Shown in pieces: positions 35,771 to 45,204 of a DNA stretch of 64,000 bases. The DNA is from Promethearchaeota archaeon (GTDB lineage: Archaea > Asgardarchaeota > Lokiarchaeia > Sigyniarchaeales > SOKP01). The stretch covers positions 20,998 through 84,997 of the forward strand of contig SHMW01000012.1 in the NCBI GenBank assembly GCA_008080735.1, read 5' to 3'. Each line of letters opens with the position of its first letter. Within the stretch, counting starts at the first letter, position 1. Position numbers and translations under genes: made by a program. The notes under the pieces are model-generated. The model was given only the letters and a program-made list of their open reading frames with translations. It ran no database searches and was not told the DNA's origin.

Positions 35771-36961
35771 CTATTGAATTCGATCAGCAACAATGTCTTC
35801 AATATTCAATACTTTTATCTCTTTATTCATTTTTTGTATAGCTAAGTTGAGTTGATTCTTACAAAATACACAAGAAGTAGCAATTATTTCTGCTCCTGTT
35901 TTGAGCGCCTCTTTAATACGGATTTTCGCTATTTCTAATGAATCCTCTGGAAAACCTGCTTTAAAACCCCCTCCAGCCCCACAACATATAGCTTCCTGTC
36001 TAGTATGTTCCATTTCTATCAATTTGACGGCAGGGATGGCATTTAAAATCTTCCTTGGTTCATCATAAATTCCCATATGCCGTCCTAAATGACAAGGATC
36101 GTGGTAAGTAATTTTTTTTGGCCATTTTTTAAAATCAATTTCTTTTTTTTTTAATTTATCAACTATAAATTCTGATAAATGAATAAGTTGAAAGGGTAGT
36201 TGTGACTCTGTAAATTTACCCCAATCATTTTTAGCTGTTTTATAGCAACCAGCACAATTAAAAATAATTTTTTTAACTCCCCTTTCCTTAAGAGTATTGA
36301 TGTTTTGTTTGATATAATCTTCCAAGTGAAATTCAATTAACTGATTTTCATAACTAAAAGTTAAATCCACTAATCCAGTTCTCAAATAAGGGCTTCCGCA
36401 ACAATATTCATCTTCCTTTAATAATACAAATCCCTCTTTTAGTATTTTAGATAAAATCTTCGCCGTATTGATAGCGCATTCTTTAGCTCTATAGGATGAT
36501 GTACAGCCTACGAAATATGCATATTTGCCTGAAGATGTAATATTTAACTCCTTATTCATCCATATCATTCTATTTTGCTGTGGTTCTCCATAAGGATTTT
36601 TATTCTCGACTAAATAAGGAATAAATTTATTTTGTTTGTCAATTGTTCTCTTCGCCTTATTAATAATGTCTTTACGTATCTTTTCGAGAATTTCTACATA
36701 ATCTAATTCAATAGGACATATTTCTTCGCATCGTTTACAAGTTGTACAAAAAGCGATCATTTCAATAAAATCTCCCGAAAATTTTAAGCCCTCTTCAATA
36801 AAAGTTCGTAAAATTCTCATTCTCCCACCAGCAAATTTGCTTTCCTTTCTTGAAATTAAATAAGTGGGGCAGACTTCTCTACACATTGAACAATTACTGC
36901 ATAATTTGATATAATCCTCATAATCAGAAATCTTTAGTTTTTTTTTAATCACCATTCTCAA
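35771..36961 (-). CDS. Fe-S/CCG-domain subunit of a 2-hydroxyacid oxidase (GlcF-like)
   Basis: 396 residues. Two 4Fe-4S sites are visible as CSNCSMCREVCP and CTTCKRCEEICP, and two CCG domains follow (CCGSPYLRTG at about 192, and HDPCHLGRHMG with CCGAGGGFKAG further on). This is the layout of glycolate-oxidase GlcF or lactate-utilisation LutA/LldE proteins, in which CCG domains bind a noncubane Fe-S cluster. The gene lies 24 bases after the FAD oxidase gene on the same strand, so the two form a complex that passes electrons from the flavin on. Heterodisulfide-reductase HdrD-like proteins are the alternative. Confidence 0.88.
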   Translation of the reverse strand: MRMVIKKKLKISDYEDYIKLCSNCSMCREVCPTYLISRKESKFAGGRMRILRTFIEEGLKFSGDFIEMIAFCTTCKRCEEICPIELDYVEILEKIRKDIINKAKRTIDKQNKFIPYLVENKNPYGEPQQNRMIWMNKELNITSSGKYAYFVGCTSSYRAKECAINTAKILSKILKEGFVLLKEDEYCCGSPYLRTGLVDLTFSYENQLIEFHLEDYIKQNINTLKERGVKKIIFNCAGCYKTAKNDWGKFTESQLPFQLIHLSEFIVDKLKKKEIDFKKWPKKITYHDPCHLGRHMGIYDEPRKILNAIPAVKLIEMEHTRQEAICCGAGGGFKAGFPEDSLEIAKIRIKEALKTGAEIIATSCVFCKNQLNLAIQKMNKEIKVLNIEDIVADRIQ

Positions 36962-36985
36962 CCCATAATCTTAATTTAATTCGTT

Positions 36986-38476
36986 TTATTCAACTTTATT
37001 CTCAAATATTGGAAATATTTTTTCCATACCCAGTTTTACAGCCATTTTCCTCCAAAACAAGTTTAATTCAAAAATACTGTTGATACGTCTGTATGAAGTA
37101 AACGAATTTATAAGCTTATTGGGGTTTAAAATATATTGAGGATCATATTGCTTTTTTTGTGTTATTAGTTTTTCTTTCTTTTTTGGCTCGAATTTATCCA
37201 AATAGATGCTATTATATAATCCATAATCATATAATTCACCCAGATTATTTTGATATGCAAATTTTACAATTCGATGCAATATGCCTTTACTTGAAAGGAA
37301 ATGAACTATAAAATCATTATTGGTGAAGGTAAATAAGACTAATCTTACTTCATTTTTGTTCCCTAAAACCCCAATAAAACCTTCATTTAAATTTCTCTGT
37401 TTAGATAATTCTCTGAATCTTGTTAAAATTATTGCTGTATATTTAATTTTGATTAAAAAACTCTGCAACATTAAAACTGGTATATCTTTCTTTAAGCGCA
37501 TCTCATCTTTCAAAATATTTTGCCACATTTCATTGGAGATATCATCTTCAATTGATACTATATCATATTTTTGGTTACTAGATGAGATGATCTTTTGAAT
37601 ATCTTCTCTTAGTCTTTCATTTTCAATTACCAAAAGGCAATAGTACTCAAAATTTGCAGTATCATACAATTTTTGAAAATAATTTCTATCAAAAAAACTA
37701 AGATAATAAATCTCTTCCTTTTCCTTAAATTTCTCAATAAAATCTACTAGATTTGTAAATTCTTTAAATCCATATAATAAAGAAATTTTTTGACGTTTTT
37801 TACTCAATTTAAAAGTGACTTCTATTATGATAGCAAATAATCCATATGTGCCAATAAATACATTAAATTCCTCTGGGCTTTTGAGGTGTTTCAGACCTTC
37901 ACTAGGACTAATAACTTTTAACTCAAGAATGTGTTTTGAAAAACTATTATGCTTTAAAGTACCAATTCCAATTGATCCTTTTGTATTTAGCCACCCACCT
38001 ATTGTAGCAGAAAGAGCGCTAGAAGAAATGGAAGGGATTTCTAAATTTTCTTCGTCTAAATATTCCACTAATTTTCCCAGATTCACACCGGCTTGAGCAG
38101 TAAGAGTATTTCTGTTTTTATTTAATTCAAATTTATTGAGGGTTTTTAAATCTAATACAACATCTCCCATTGAAGGTACACTGGAACCATAATATCCTGT
38201 TCCTCCACCCCTAATCGTAATTGGAACATTATATTGGATTGCTAAATTAACTATTATTTTAATTTGATCTGCACTTTTCGGCCAAATAACTATTCGGGCA
38301 ATGTAATCTTCTTTCCAGCGCCAGTGGTAGAATGGAATACCAGATAAATCTCCGCTGACACTAATACGTTCAATTAATGATTCTGAAAATTCTATTGGAT
38401 TTAAAGATTCTAATTCTTTTTTGAAACTCTTGAAATCAGGTTTTTCAGGTATATATTTTTGTGATTTCTTAAACAA
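36986..38476 (-). CDS. FAD-linked oxidase (GlcD / D-lactate dehydrogenase type)
   Basis: 496 residues. The PP-loop FAD motif is VTIRGGGTGYYGSSVP, with GDVVLDLKTLNK next, and the remainder follows the FAD-binding type 4 and C-terminal cap pattern of glycolate or D-lactate dehydrogenases. It oxidises a 2-hydroxyacid and hands electrons to the downstream Fe-S subunit. It overlaps the preceding membrane-protein gene by eight bases (38469-38476), showing tight coupling. Alkylglycerone-phosphate synthase is an alternative within the family, but the Fe-S partner argues against it. Confidence 0.88.
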   Translation of the reverse strand: MFKKSQKYIPEKPDFKSFKKELESLNPIEFSESLIERISVSGDLSGIPFYHWRWKEDYIARIVIWPKSADQIKIIVNLAIQYNVPITIRGGGTGYYGSSVPSMGDVVLDLKTLNKFELNKNRNTLTAQAGVNLGKLVEYLDEENLEIPSISSSALSATIGGWLNTKGSIGIGTLKHNSFSKHILELKVISPSEGLKHLKSPEEFNVFIGTYGLFAIIIEVTFKLSKKRQKISLLYGFKEFTNLVDFIEKFKEKEEIYYLSFFDRNYFQKLYDTANFEYYCLLVIENERLREDIQKIISSSNQKYDIVSIEDDISNEMWQNILKDEMRLKKDIPVLMLQSFLIKIKYTAIILTRFRELSKQRNLNEGFIGVLGNKNEVRLVLFTFTNNDFIVHFLSSKGILHRIVKFAYQNNLGELYDYGLYNSIYLDKFEPKKKEKLITQKKQYDPQYILNPNKLINSFTSYRRINSIFELNLFWRKMAVKLGMEKIFPIFENKVE

Positions 38477-39383
38477 GTCCTACACCCCAATAAATAATTC
38501 CAAATATAAAGTTAAATCCCCAAGATCCCAATGCTATATATCCTGAAGGTCTATGTCGTATCCCGCTCAAACCCTTTAATGCGCCATATACACAAGCAAC
38601 AAAACCTACCGAACCCAAAACTATATGAATAAGATGCCATATATCCACGAATAATGTAGTTGTCCAAAATACGATCAAATCAATTGATTCTGGGATAATA
38701 GAAATAAGATTTATAGATGACAGAACTAAAGCAAATGCCGAAAGCCTCCCATGCGTTTTAATATACTTTCTATAATCAATTTCTGATACGATCGTCGCTA
38801 TTGATAAAGAAACTATAGCAATCGCTCCCAAATAGATATTATAATGATCTAACAGAGCGCCAAAAAATCGTGCAATATAATCAAAAATACTTGCTTGATC
38901 AACAATGATATTAAATACGATATAAGCAATATAAGGCTTGCCCGTTCCATCGTGAATCCCTTCAGGACTTCTCACATAAAATAAGATATCATAAATACCC
39001 CTCTGTTTGGGACTCGTTATCGTAAAATTTACGGATATGCTATTTGCTGTGCCATTTCCATCATAAATTGAATTATCTGGTATATAATCCGAGGGATGTG
39101 CAGTAAATTTATTATTATCAACTGAAATACTATTAAATTCTAGAATGGCACCTGTTCCTCCACCTTCCATTTTTATTGTAAAGTTTTGATTCGGATCTAC
39201 GGTTATAGATGTAGCAGATTCTGTTTTAATATGATATTCACCCGAAATATGACAATTATCGTTTGGATCATCATCGGGAGTAGAATATCCTTTTTTTGAA
39301 AATAAAAGTAGTATGAGCAAAATTATTGTTATTGATAAGAAAATTCTCTTTTTTAAGAATGCTTTAGGACACTTATTGTACAT
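38469..39383 (-). CDS. Signal-peptide membrane cytochrome-like protein (b561/DOMON-like)
   Basis: 304 residues. A signal/anchor segment (about 12-30) is followed by an exported beta-rich domain with CHISGEYHI near the start, and then five membrane segments. Histidines fall in or near membrane helices: LDHYNIYLG, KTHGRLSAF and DIWHLIHIVLG (two), plus one in GIRHRPSG. This fits a b-type heme-binding membrane protein like cytochrome b561, with a DOMON-type luminal domain. It is the first gene of an operon with the FAD oxidase and Fe-S subunit, so it is a good candidate to couple 2-hydroxyacid oxidation to the membrane. No CxxCH motif. Confidence 0.6.
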   Translation of the reverse strand: MYNKCPKAFLKKRIFLSITIILLILLLFSKKGYSTPDDDPNDNCHISGEYHIKTESATSITVDPNQNFTIKMEGGGTGAILEFNSISVDNNKFTAHPSDYIPDNSIYDGNGTANSISVNFTITSPKQRGIYDILFYVRSPEGIHDGTGKPYIAYIVFNIIVDQASIFDYIARFFGALLDHYNIYLGAIAIVSLSIATIVSEIDYRKYIKTHGRLSAFALVLSSINLISIIPESIDLIVFWTTTLFVDIWHLIHIVLGSVGFVACVYGALKGLSGIRHRPSGYIALGSWGFNFIFGIIYWGVGLV

Positions 39384-39662
39384 TTTTACGAATGAATGAG
39401 GTTTTAATATAGAAAAATATCCAATTAGTCTAATTAATCCTTATGAATTTGTTAACATAACGAGATTAATTAATTTTCTTATTAAATTAGTAATCTAGGT
39501 GGTTCTCTATTTGAATCTTATCTCTAAAAATATCACTATAAAAAGATGTTTTTCTCTAATTTGGAAATTTTCTAAAGTTTTGTAATATTCTGACCTAAAT
39601 TAAAGCATTATGTTCATTTATACATAACATTTTTAAATTTCTCTACCCTATTATTTCTAGAA

Positions 39663-39670
39663 TTTATATA
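39663..39670 (+). promoter_or_regulatory. TATA box for the Moco-fold surface protein gene
   Basis: TTTATATA lies about 23 bases from the ATG at 39690, the spacing of a leaderless archaeal transcript. The remaining gap back to 39384 is a divergent promoter region without an ORF. Confidence 0.45.
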
Positions 39671-39689
39671 CAAATTTTTAGTGAAAAAA

Positions 39690-41183
39690 ATGGAAACAAA
39701 AGATGGAATTATTGGAGTTTTAATAATTGCCATAGTAGGATTATCAGGTGGCTTAGGATTTATCTTAATAAATCCTCCAACTACCACTACTCCGGGGGGA
39801 CCCGATCAACCGATAGTCTACGATTCAGCACTTCCTGATGATTGGAGTAGTGCACCAAATGCTTCATATTTCACATTTAATAATCAAACGGATAGCGATA
39901 TACAAGTATCACTGGAAGAAATATTAGATGCCGTTAGAAGTCTAGAAGTCAATGGGGAGTACTCTTGGGAAGGGGGAATTGAAGTCAGAACTATAGTGGA
40001 TCCTGATTCTGGAATGTATATTGCCGGAATAGCTATCACAGACCTATTATTTCATCTAAATACGCATTTTCCAGGTGATATAGAGTTCCTTGGTAAAAAA
40101 GATGATTACGGTCAACAAGCTAAATTCACAACTTCGGCAAAGCAAATAATTGAAAAACTTGAAGATGGTGAAGAAGATATTTTAATCGCCATCGCAGTAA
40201 ATAAAGAATGGTTGAGAGATTCTCCTTTATCTGAGTGGGGAGATTTTGCGCTTGTTGGAGAAGGTATGAATACAATTAAGGAATTAGATGAGGTTAATGT
40301 TCTGAACAATTGGACTTTACCTATTAAGGTAGATGGGAATGTGGTTTACGAATTACAACCCCAAAATATAACCAGTTATACAGATACTATTCCATATTAT
40401 GCCTATGATCGGACTGATGATTGGAGCATTAATAGAAGTTATTGGGGAATGAACATATCTCGTATTTGTGATTGGTTAGATCTTAACGAATCTGTTTATT
40501 TTGAACTTAAAGGAAGATCAGCAGATGGTTGGGCAACACCAACAGGTAGGACTGATTATACAGGAGGGCGGAGAGGCTGGAAAACAAGTGAAGTTTATGA
40601 CGGATTAGAATATGATTCGGAATATTGGTCCTATGTAAATGAAACTGATACTTACGATGGGGATCCTTTACCCGCAGAACTTGGGGGTAAACCATTGTTA
40701 CTTGCTTATGCTCACCAACTTCATGGGGAGATTGATACCCAATCTGGAGATACGAACCCACCTTGGCCTGCTAGAAAAAAGCTTGGGATGTTAAGTGGTC
40801 CATATAAAGTTTTTGCAGGGGGTCAAGATAGAGGCGCTCAAGTTAAATATATTTCCTCTATCGAAATCTATACAGTATTAGCCTATTGGGACTCAAACGT
40901 CACCTTTGTAGGAAGTGGTAAAGATGCAACTCCAACCTTAAATGTATCGGACTCAATACAGTTTAACTGGACGGGCAGTGCAGTATTTAATTCAACATTA
41001 GACTTTCAATGGTGGTTCAATTCTTCAAGTACTTCATATAACTCAACTGAGAAGCATCCTGTAATTACTTTTGATACACCTGGTACATATACTATCACCT
41101 TGACGGTTTTTGATGCCCTTGGTAATAAAAATACCCAAAAAACAGGATACTGGGATAGATTCGTTGTAGAAGACAATACCTGA
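39690..41183 (+). CDS. Extracytoplasmic protein with two molybdopterin-oxidoreductase-like domains and a PKD domain
   Basis: About 497 residues. A single N-terminal membrane anchor (IIGVLIIAIVGLSGGLGFIL) and a Thr/Pro-rich linker precede two regions (about 60-210 and 215-395) that look like sulfite-oxidase/molybdopterin-binding-fold domains (GIAITDLLFHLN, EEDILIAIAVN; MNISRICDWLDLNES, GGKPLLLAYAHQLHG, YISSIEIYT), then a PKD-like beta domain (about 405-497, HPVITFDTPGTYTITLTVFD). The only cysteine (in SRICDW) is not in the usual Moco-ligand context, so catalysis is doubtful. It starts the co-oriented W/Mo island. The TATA spacing favours ATG 39690 over an in-frame GTG at 39681. Confidence 0.7.
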   Translation: METKDGIIGVLIIAIVGLSGGLGFILINPPTTTTPGGPDQPIVYDSALPDDWSSAPNASYFTFNNQTDSDIQVSLEEILDAVRSLEVNGEYSWEGGIEVRTIVDPDSGMYIAGIAITDLLFHLNTHFPGDIEFLGKKDDYGQQAKFTTSAKQIIEKLEDGEEDILIAIAVNKEWLRDSPLSEWGDFALVGEGMNTIKELDEVNVLNNWTLPIKVDGNVVYELQPQNITSYTDTIPYYAYDRTDDWSINRSYWGMNISRICDWLDLNESVYFELKGRSADGWATPTGRTDYTGGRRGWKTSEVYDGLEYDSEYWSYVNETDTYDGDPLPAELGGKPLLLAYAHQLHGEIDTQSGDTNPPWPARKKLGMLSGPYKVFAGGQDRGAQVKYISSIEIYTVLAYWDSNVTFVGSGKDATPTLNVSDSIQFNWTGSAVFNSTLDFQWWFNSSSTSYNSTEKHPVITFDTPGTYTITLTVFDALGNKNTQKTGYWDRFVVEDNT

Positions 41184-41228
41184 TGAGGCAATTATTTTAA
41201 AAATACCTAAAAACAATATCTATTAATA

Positions 41229-41237
41229 TTTTTTTTT
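41229..41237 (+). terminator. T-tract after the PKD protein gene
   Basis: A run of nine T lies 46 bases past the stop codon and may end or attenuate the transcript before the next gene. Confidence 0.3.
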
Positions 41238-41296
41238 AGCTTTTGTTCATTATTAAAAAATTAATCATATGATAGAGAAAAAAACCCTTTAAAAAA

Positions 41297-42181
41297 ATGG
41301 AAAAAAAAGAATTCATTAGATATATCTCCTTGTTTCTTTTAGGCTTATTCTTTATTCTCTCGGTAGTTGAAACATCATATGCATATTATGGTGAAGGGGA
41401 TTGCGCACATGAACATGAAATTGTTTATATCGATGTTCCCCTCGATTCAGATGCTAATATTATTTTGGATGGAAATCCCACTGAAAATTTTTGGAAGAAA
41501 GAATCAAATCAAAAGGGAAATATGCTTATTAAATTATCCGAAAGGAAGATAGGAACAGAAATTCCCGAGATTCATAACTTAAATATCACCTTTATAATGA
41601 ATGATAATTACATATATATTTTATGTATATGGGAAGATTCTACTCCGGAATTTGAGGATGGTAATTTCAAGGATGGATTGGCCTTTTGTTGGAATATCAA
41701 TGCTCCAAATTTTTCCGCTTATTATGCACAGAATGATATGAATACAGCTAATATGGGTGGAGGGAGAGTTGATGCGTGGAGATGGAATTATGATGATCTG
41801 AATAGTCGAGGAGAGGTTCATTACGTATTAGATGACTGTTTTGATGATGAGGGATGGATTAGTCCTAGTGAGCCTGGAAGAGATATAAAAGCAGCTTATA
41901 ATTATTCTGAGACAGATAAGTCATATTATTTAGAAATTGAGCGAAAACTCATTACGGGAGAGATCTTTGATGTACAGTTTGGCGACAAAAAAGCATATAA
42001 GTTTAATTTAGCTCTTTTCAACGATAATCAATACGAAGATCATGCAATTTCATGGACCTATGCCTTAGATTTAGGTGAAGATAATCTAATTTCTGGCTTC
42101 TTTATTACTTTAATAGCAAGTTCAATGATAGTAGTTCTTATAATAATCTCAATTTATATAATTAGACAAAAAATAGATTAA
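41297..42181 (+). CDS. Ethylbenzene-dehydrogenase-like heme-binding/DOMON-type surface protein
   Basis: 294 residues. An N-terminal signal segment (about 11-30) and a C-terminal membrane anchor (about 268-290) enclose an exported beta-sandwich. The blocks ILDGNPTENFW, YIYILCIWED, LAFCWNIN, NMGGGRVDAWRWN, YYLEIERKLITGE and YKFNLALFNDNQ are the pattern of the ethylbenzene-dehydrogenase gamma-subunit family (b-heme binding, CBM9/DOMON-related). Met in NMGGG is a possible heme ligand. It follows the Moco-fold protein and is separated from the next gene by seven bases, so it belongs to the island transcript. A sugar-binding CBM9 role cannot be excluded. Confidence 0.7.
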   Translation: MEKKEFIRYISLFLLGLFFILSVVETSYAYYGEGDCAHEHEIVYIDVPLDSDANIILDGNPTENFWKKESNQKGNMLIKLSERKIGTEIPEIHNLNITFIMNDNYIYILCIWEDSTPEFEDGNFKDGLAFCWNINAPNFSAYYAQNDMNTANMGGGRVDAWRWNYDDLNSRGEVHYVLDDCFDDEGWISPSEPGRDIKAAYNYSETDKSYYLEIERKLITGEIFDVQFGDKKAYKFNLALFNDNQYEDHAISWTYALDLGEDNLISGFFITLIASSMIVVLIIISIYIIRQKID

Positions 42182-42188
42182 ATCAGAA

Positions 42189-42740
42189 ATGGAAACGAGA
42201 AATTTTTATATTTTAGTTGCCTCGATTGCTGTGGGTCTTGCATCTTTTTGGCTTACGATATATGCAATTGTTACTTTAGATGTTGATATATTCCAAGACC
42301 CAAATACAATACAAATAAAAGGGAATGGAATCAATGGAGAAATTACATTATCAGTAAACGAATTATCATCCGATCCCTATCAGCAAGTTAAAGATAAAAC
42401 TTTTACAATTAAGAATAAATATGAAAGAGTCTATTATAATACATTTACGGGAGTTTCGTTATGGAGTATAATAGAGCAGAATCAACATCTTTTACTTAAA
42501 GATCCCTCTGAACTGACATTTTTATTTAAAGCAAGAGATGCCTATCAATCACCAAAACCGTTAAATTTATCGATCGCACAAAATAATCCTACATTGGTCA
42601 TCCTAGCATATTTAGAGGATGGATATCCTCTATTCGAAGATGGACCCATTAGAGCTATAATAGACCAATCTGTAGTTCCCGAAGATGAATATTCTTCTCA
42701 ATACACTGTAAAATATATGGCTTCAGTAATCATCGAATAA
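42189..42740 (+). CDS. Membrane-anchored protein with molybdopterin-oxidoreductase-like fold, no cysteine
   Basis: 183 residues: one N-terminal membrane helix, then an exported domain with FTGVSLWSIIEQN, which corresponds to the 'GV-L--LL' strand-helix of sulfite-oxidase-type Moco domains, and a C-terminal LAYLEDGYPLFEDGPIRAIID stretch like the substrate-side loop of that fold (shown in two parts here). The protein contains no cysteine at all, so it cannot bind a metal through the family's Cys ligand. The gene lies just upstream of the ECF S component, so it is a likely extracytoplasmic partner of the transporter. Confidence 0.65.
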   Translation: METRNFYILVASIAVGLASFWLTIYAIVTLDVDIFQDPNTIQIKGNGINGEITLSVNELSSDPYQQVKDKTFTIKNKYERVYYNTFTGVSLWSIIEQNQHLLLKDPSELTFLFKARDAYQSPKPLNLSIAQNNPTLVILAYLEDGYPLFEDGPIRAIIDQSVVPEDEYSSQYTVKYMASVIIE

Positions 42741-42773
42741 ACTAAATCAATTTTTATGTAATAAAAAAACTTG

Positions 42774-43400
42774 ATGATGGATATGAGTGAAGAGCAGAAA
42801 TTTATAAAAAACAAAAACGGGATGTACAAAGAAACTGGTTTTTCAACGAATCTAAGAAAACTTACAAATTTAGATTTACTCTACTCAACAATAATTGGTG
42901 TTATGGGAGGTATAATATCCAGTCTCATTCCATTCAGTCTGTTAATAAAGGTTTGGTATCCTTTAACGGGTGGGACGCAATTAATCAGCGGACACCATGT
43001 CATTTGGGCATCAATCATATACGGTCTTACAAAAAAAAAAACTAATATTATGATTACTATGCTCTCGAAAGGACTTCTAGAATTTTTATTTGGGGATGTT
43101 TGGGGATTATTGATTATTTTTGTGAATCTAATGGAAGGATTTTTCCTAGCACTCGGATTTTTTTTGATGGAAAGATTAGGAGAGGGTGAAACTAAATTAG
43201 GTTGGGGGATTGCTGGAGGTTTTGGAAATTTCTTCCAAGCACCATTTTTTTGGATCATCAATCAAAGATGGTTTTTACATTGGAGCCTATGGATTCTTTC
43301 CTTTATATTTGCCTTCATTTCAGGTATTCTCATAGTTGGTGTCTTGGGAAGAGCGGTTAAGAATACCTTAATAAAAGCAGGCGTTCCAACAACATTTTAG
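42774..43400 (+). CDS. ECF transporter S component (YkoE-like)
   Basis: About 208 residues with five to six membrane segments. The pattern GHHVIWASIIYGL, then KGLLEFLFGDVWGLLII, then LMEGFFLALGFFLM matches the YkoE group of ECF substrate-binding membrane subunits, which in bacteria import hydroxymethylpyrimidine or thiamine precursors. The next genes encode the matching double ATPase and T subunit. The ligand here cannot be predicted, since YkoE-like proteins are diverse; the W/Mo setting suggests a cofactor-related ligand. Starts at TTG 42771, ATG 42774 or later Met codons are all possible. Confidence 0.75.
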   Translation: MMDMSEEQKFIKNKNGMYKETGFSTNLRKLTNLDLLYSTIIGVMGGIISSLIPFSLLIKVWYPLTGGTQLISGHHVIWASIIYGLTKKKTNIMITMLSKGLLEFLFGDVWGLLIIFVNLMEGFFLALGFFLMERLGEGETKLGWGIAGGFGNFFQAPFFWIINQRWFLHWSLWILSFIFAFISGILIVGVLGRAVKNTLIKAGVPTTF

Positions 43401-43403
43401 CGG

Positions 43404-45200
43404 GTGGAGATATCAATCTCAGACTCAAATATTTCTCTTTTTTTTGATAAATTTTCCTTTATTTACGGAAAAGATAGGTCCCAGAAGCCAGCAGTTTCCA
43501 ATATATCATTCAATTTAAAAGAAGGGGAGGTTTTGATTTTAGCGGGGTCGAGCGGAAGTGGAAAATCCACTATATCATTTGCGATGAATGGGATGATCCC
43601 GTGGAGAATTAAAGGATTTGCCAAGGGAGATGTGCAAGTATTTGGAAAAAGTATCTGGGATTATGATTTTATGGAATTAAGCAAAACGGTTGGATTAGTG
43701 AAGCAAAATCCATTAGAACAGCTAGTAACTTTCACCGTAAAAGACGAGATCGCGTTTGGACTTGAAAATCTTAAATACCCAGAAGGAGAAATTGAAGATC
43801 GAATTAAGAATATCGCAGAATTTATGGGGATTTCGCATCTTTTAGACCGAGATATAGACCAGTTGAGCGGTGGTCAAAAGCAACTTACGATCCTAAGCTC
43901 GTTTTTAGTAATGGATCCAAAAATCTTAATCCTTGACGAGCCGATTGCGTTTTTAGACCAGAATTCGGAAAGTCTCTTATTAGACAGGTTGAAAAAATTA
44001 GTTGAATCGAAATATCATAACCTTACACTCGTTATAATTGAACATAGACTGTCCCGAGTGATAGATATCGCTGATAAAATTATCATTTTGAGAGATGACG
44101 GAAAAATTGCGTTGATGGGGGATGTAAATAAGGTATTAAGAGAAAATTTTAACCAATTGAGAAATTGTAATGTCCGTGTTCCATGGTTATATAATATTTT
44201 CGACCATTATGGAAATAGAGCTCATCCAGCGTCTTTTACGGAGGCTCTCAAATTAATTGAGACATTAAATAAAAATCAGCTGCACAAACTCAAACAGATT
44301 CTTATTGACAATGAGATAAAGCCAATCCATCTTAATAAATTCAGTGATTTTGATGAGATTATTGAATTTGAGAATCTCTACATTGAAAGTCTTAAAGATC
44401 AAATATCTGAGCAAGACAACGGACAAAATGGAAAACCCAAAGAGGAGAGAATAATCCTAGAGACGAAAAATCTAAGTTTCGAATATCCAAATACAGACAT
44501 AAAGGCAATTCAAAATCTTACGATAAAAATTAAAGACGGAGATTTTATCGGATTAATTGGTCCAAATGGTTCGGGCAAAACGACTTTGCTCTACTTACTT
44601 GCGGGATTATATGAGCCCGTTTTTGGTGAGATATTCTATAAAGACCAAAATATTAGCGACTTGGATCAATATGAATATGCGAAAAAAATTGGATTCATTT
44701 TTCAGAATCCCGAGAGCATGATCTTCAAGAGCACGATAAAAGATGAGCTCTTATACGGTCCGCGGAATTTTAATATTGAAGACCAGATCAAAGATGATTA
44801 TTTATTTAAACTGGTTAATTTAATTGGAAATGAAAGTCCAGATAAAAATCCTTCCAATTTAAGCTGGGGGCAAAAGCGCAGATTGAACTTAAGTTCTGTG
44901 TTTATTTACAATCCCGATATAATATTATTAGACGAGCCCTTCATCGGACAAGACCAAAAAACCATCGAGGAATTGATTGAGACGTTATTTATTGAAAACA
45001 AACGCGGAAAGACGATTATCATCTCTTCACATGATTATCATTTACTCCTAAAATATACTAAGAAGATTATGGAGCTGAATGAGGATGGTACATTGAGGGA
45101 TTACGACTTGAACGGTAATTATTTCACGCGACACCAGAATTTAGGCCCTATTCTATTATTAGATAAAATTAATCAGCAATTAAGCCAAAAGGACGGATAA
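43404..45200 (+). CDS. ECF transporter ATPase, two fused ABC domains (YkoD-like)
   Basis: 598 residues with two ABC ATPase domains. Domain 1 has Walker A GSSGSGKSTISF, Q-loop VKQNPLEQ, signature LSGGQKQ and Walker B ILILDEP; domain 2 has GPNGSGKTTLL, Q-loop IFQNPES, variant signature LSWGQKR and IILLDEP. Signature Gly to Trp in domain 2 may make one ATP site weaker, as in other asymmetric ABC pairs. It starts at GTG 43404, three bases after the S component, and is followed four bases later by the T component. It powers the ECF complex on the inner face of the membrane. Confidence 0.9.
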   Translation: MEISISDSNISLFFDKFSFIYGKDRSQKPAVSNISFNLKEGEVLILAGSSGSGKSTISFAMNGMIPWRIKGFAKGDVQVFGKSIWDYDFMELSKTVGLVKQNPLEQLVTFTVKDEIAFGLENLKYPEGEIEDRIKNIAEFMGISHLLDRDIDQLSGGQKQLTILSSFLVMDPKILILDEPIAFLDQNSESLLLDRLKKLVESKYHNLTLVIIEHRLSRVIDIADKIIILRDDGKIALMGDVNKVLRENFNQLRNCNVRVPWLYNIFDHYGNRAHPASFTEALKLIETLNKNQLHKLKQILIDNEIKPIHLNKFSDFDEIIEFENLYIESLKDQISEQDNGQNGKPKEERIILETKNLSFEYPNTDIKAIQNLTIKIKDGDFIGLIGPNGSGKTTLLYLLAGLYEPVFGEIFYKDQNISDLDQYEYAKKIGFIFQNPESMIFKSTIKDELLYGPRNFNIEDQIKDDYLFKLVNLIGNESPDKNPSNLSWGQKRRLNLSSVFIYNPDIILLDEPFIGQDQKTIEELIETLFIENKRGKTIIISSHDYHLLLKYTKKIMELNEDGTLRDYDLNGNYFTRHQNLGPILLLDKINQQLSQKDG

Positions 45201-45204
45201 TCCA

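Noticed and set aside
38469..39383. c-type cytochrome
   Set aside because: No CxxCH heme-attachment motif; any heme would be b-type.
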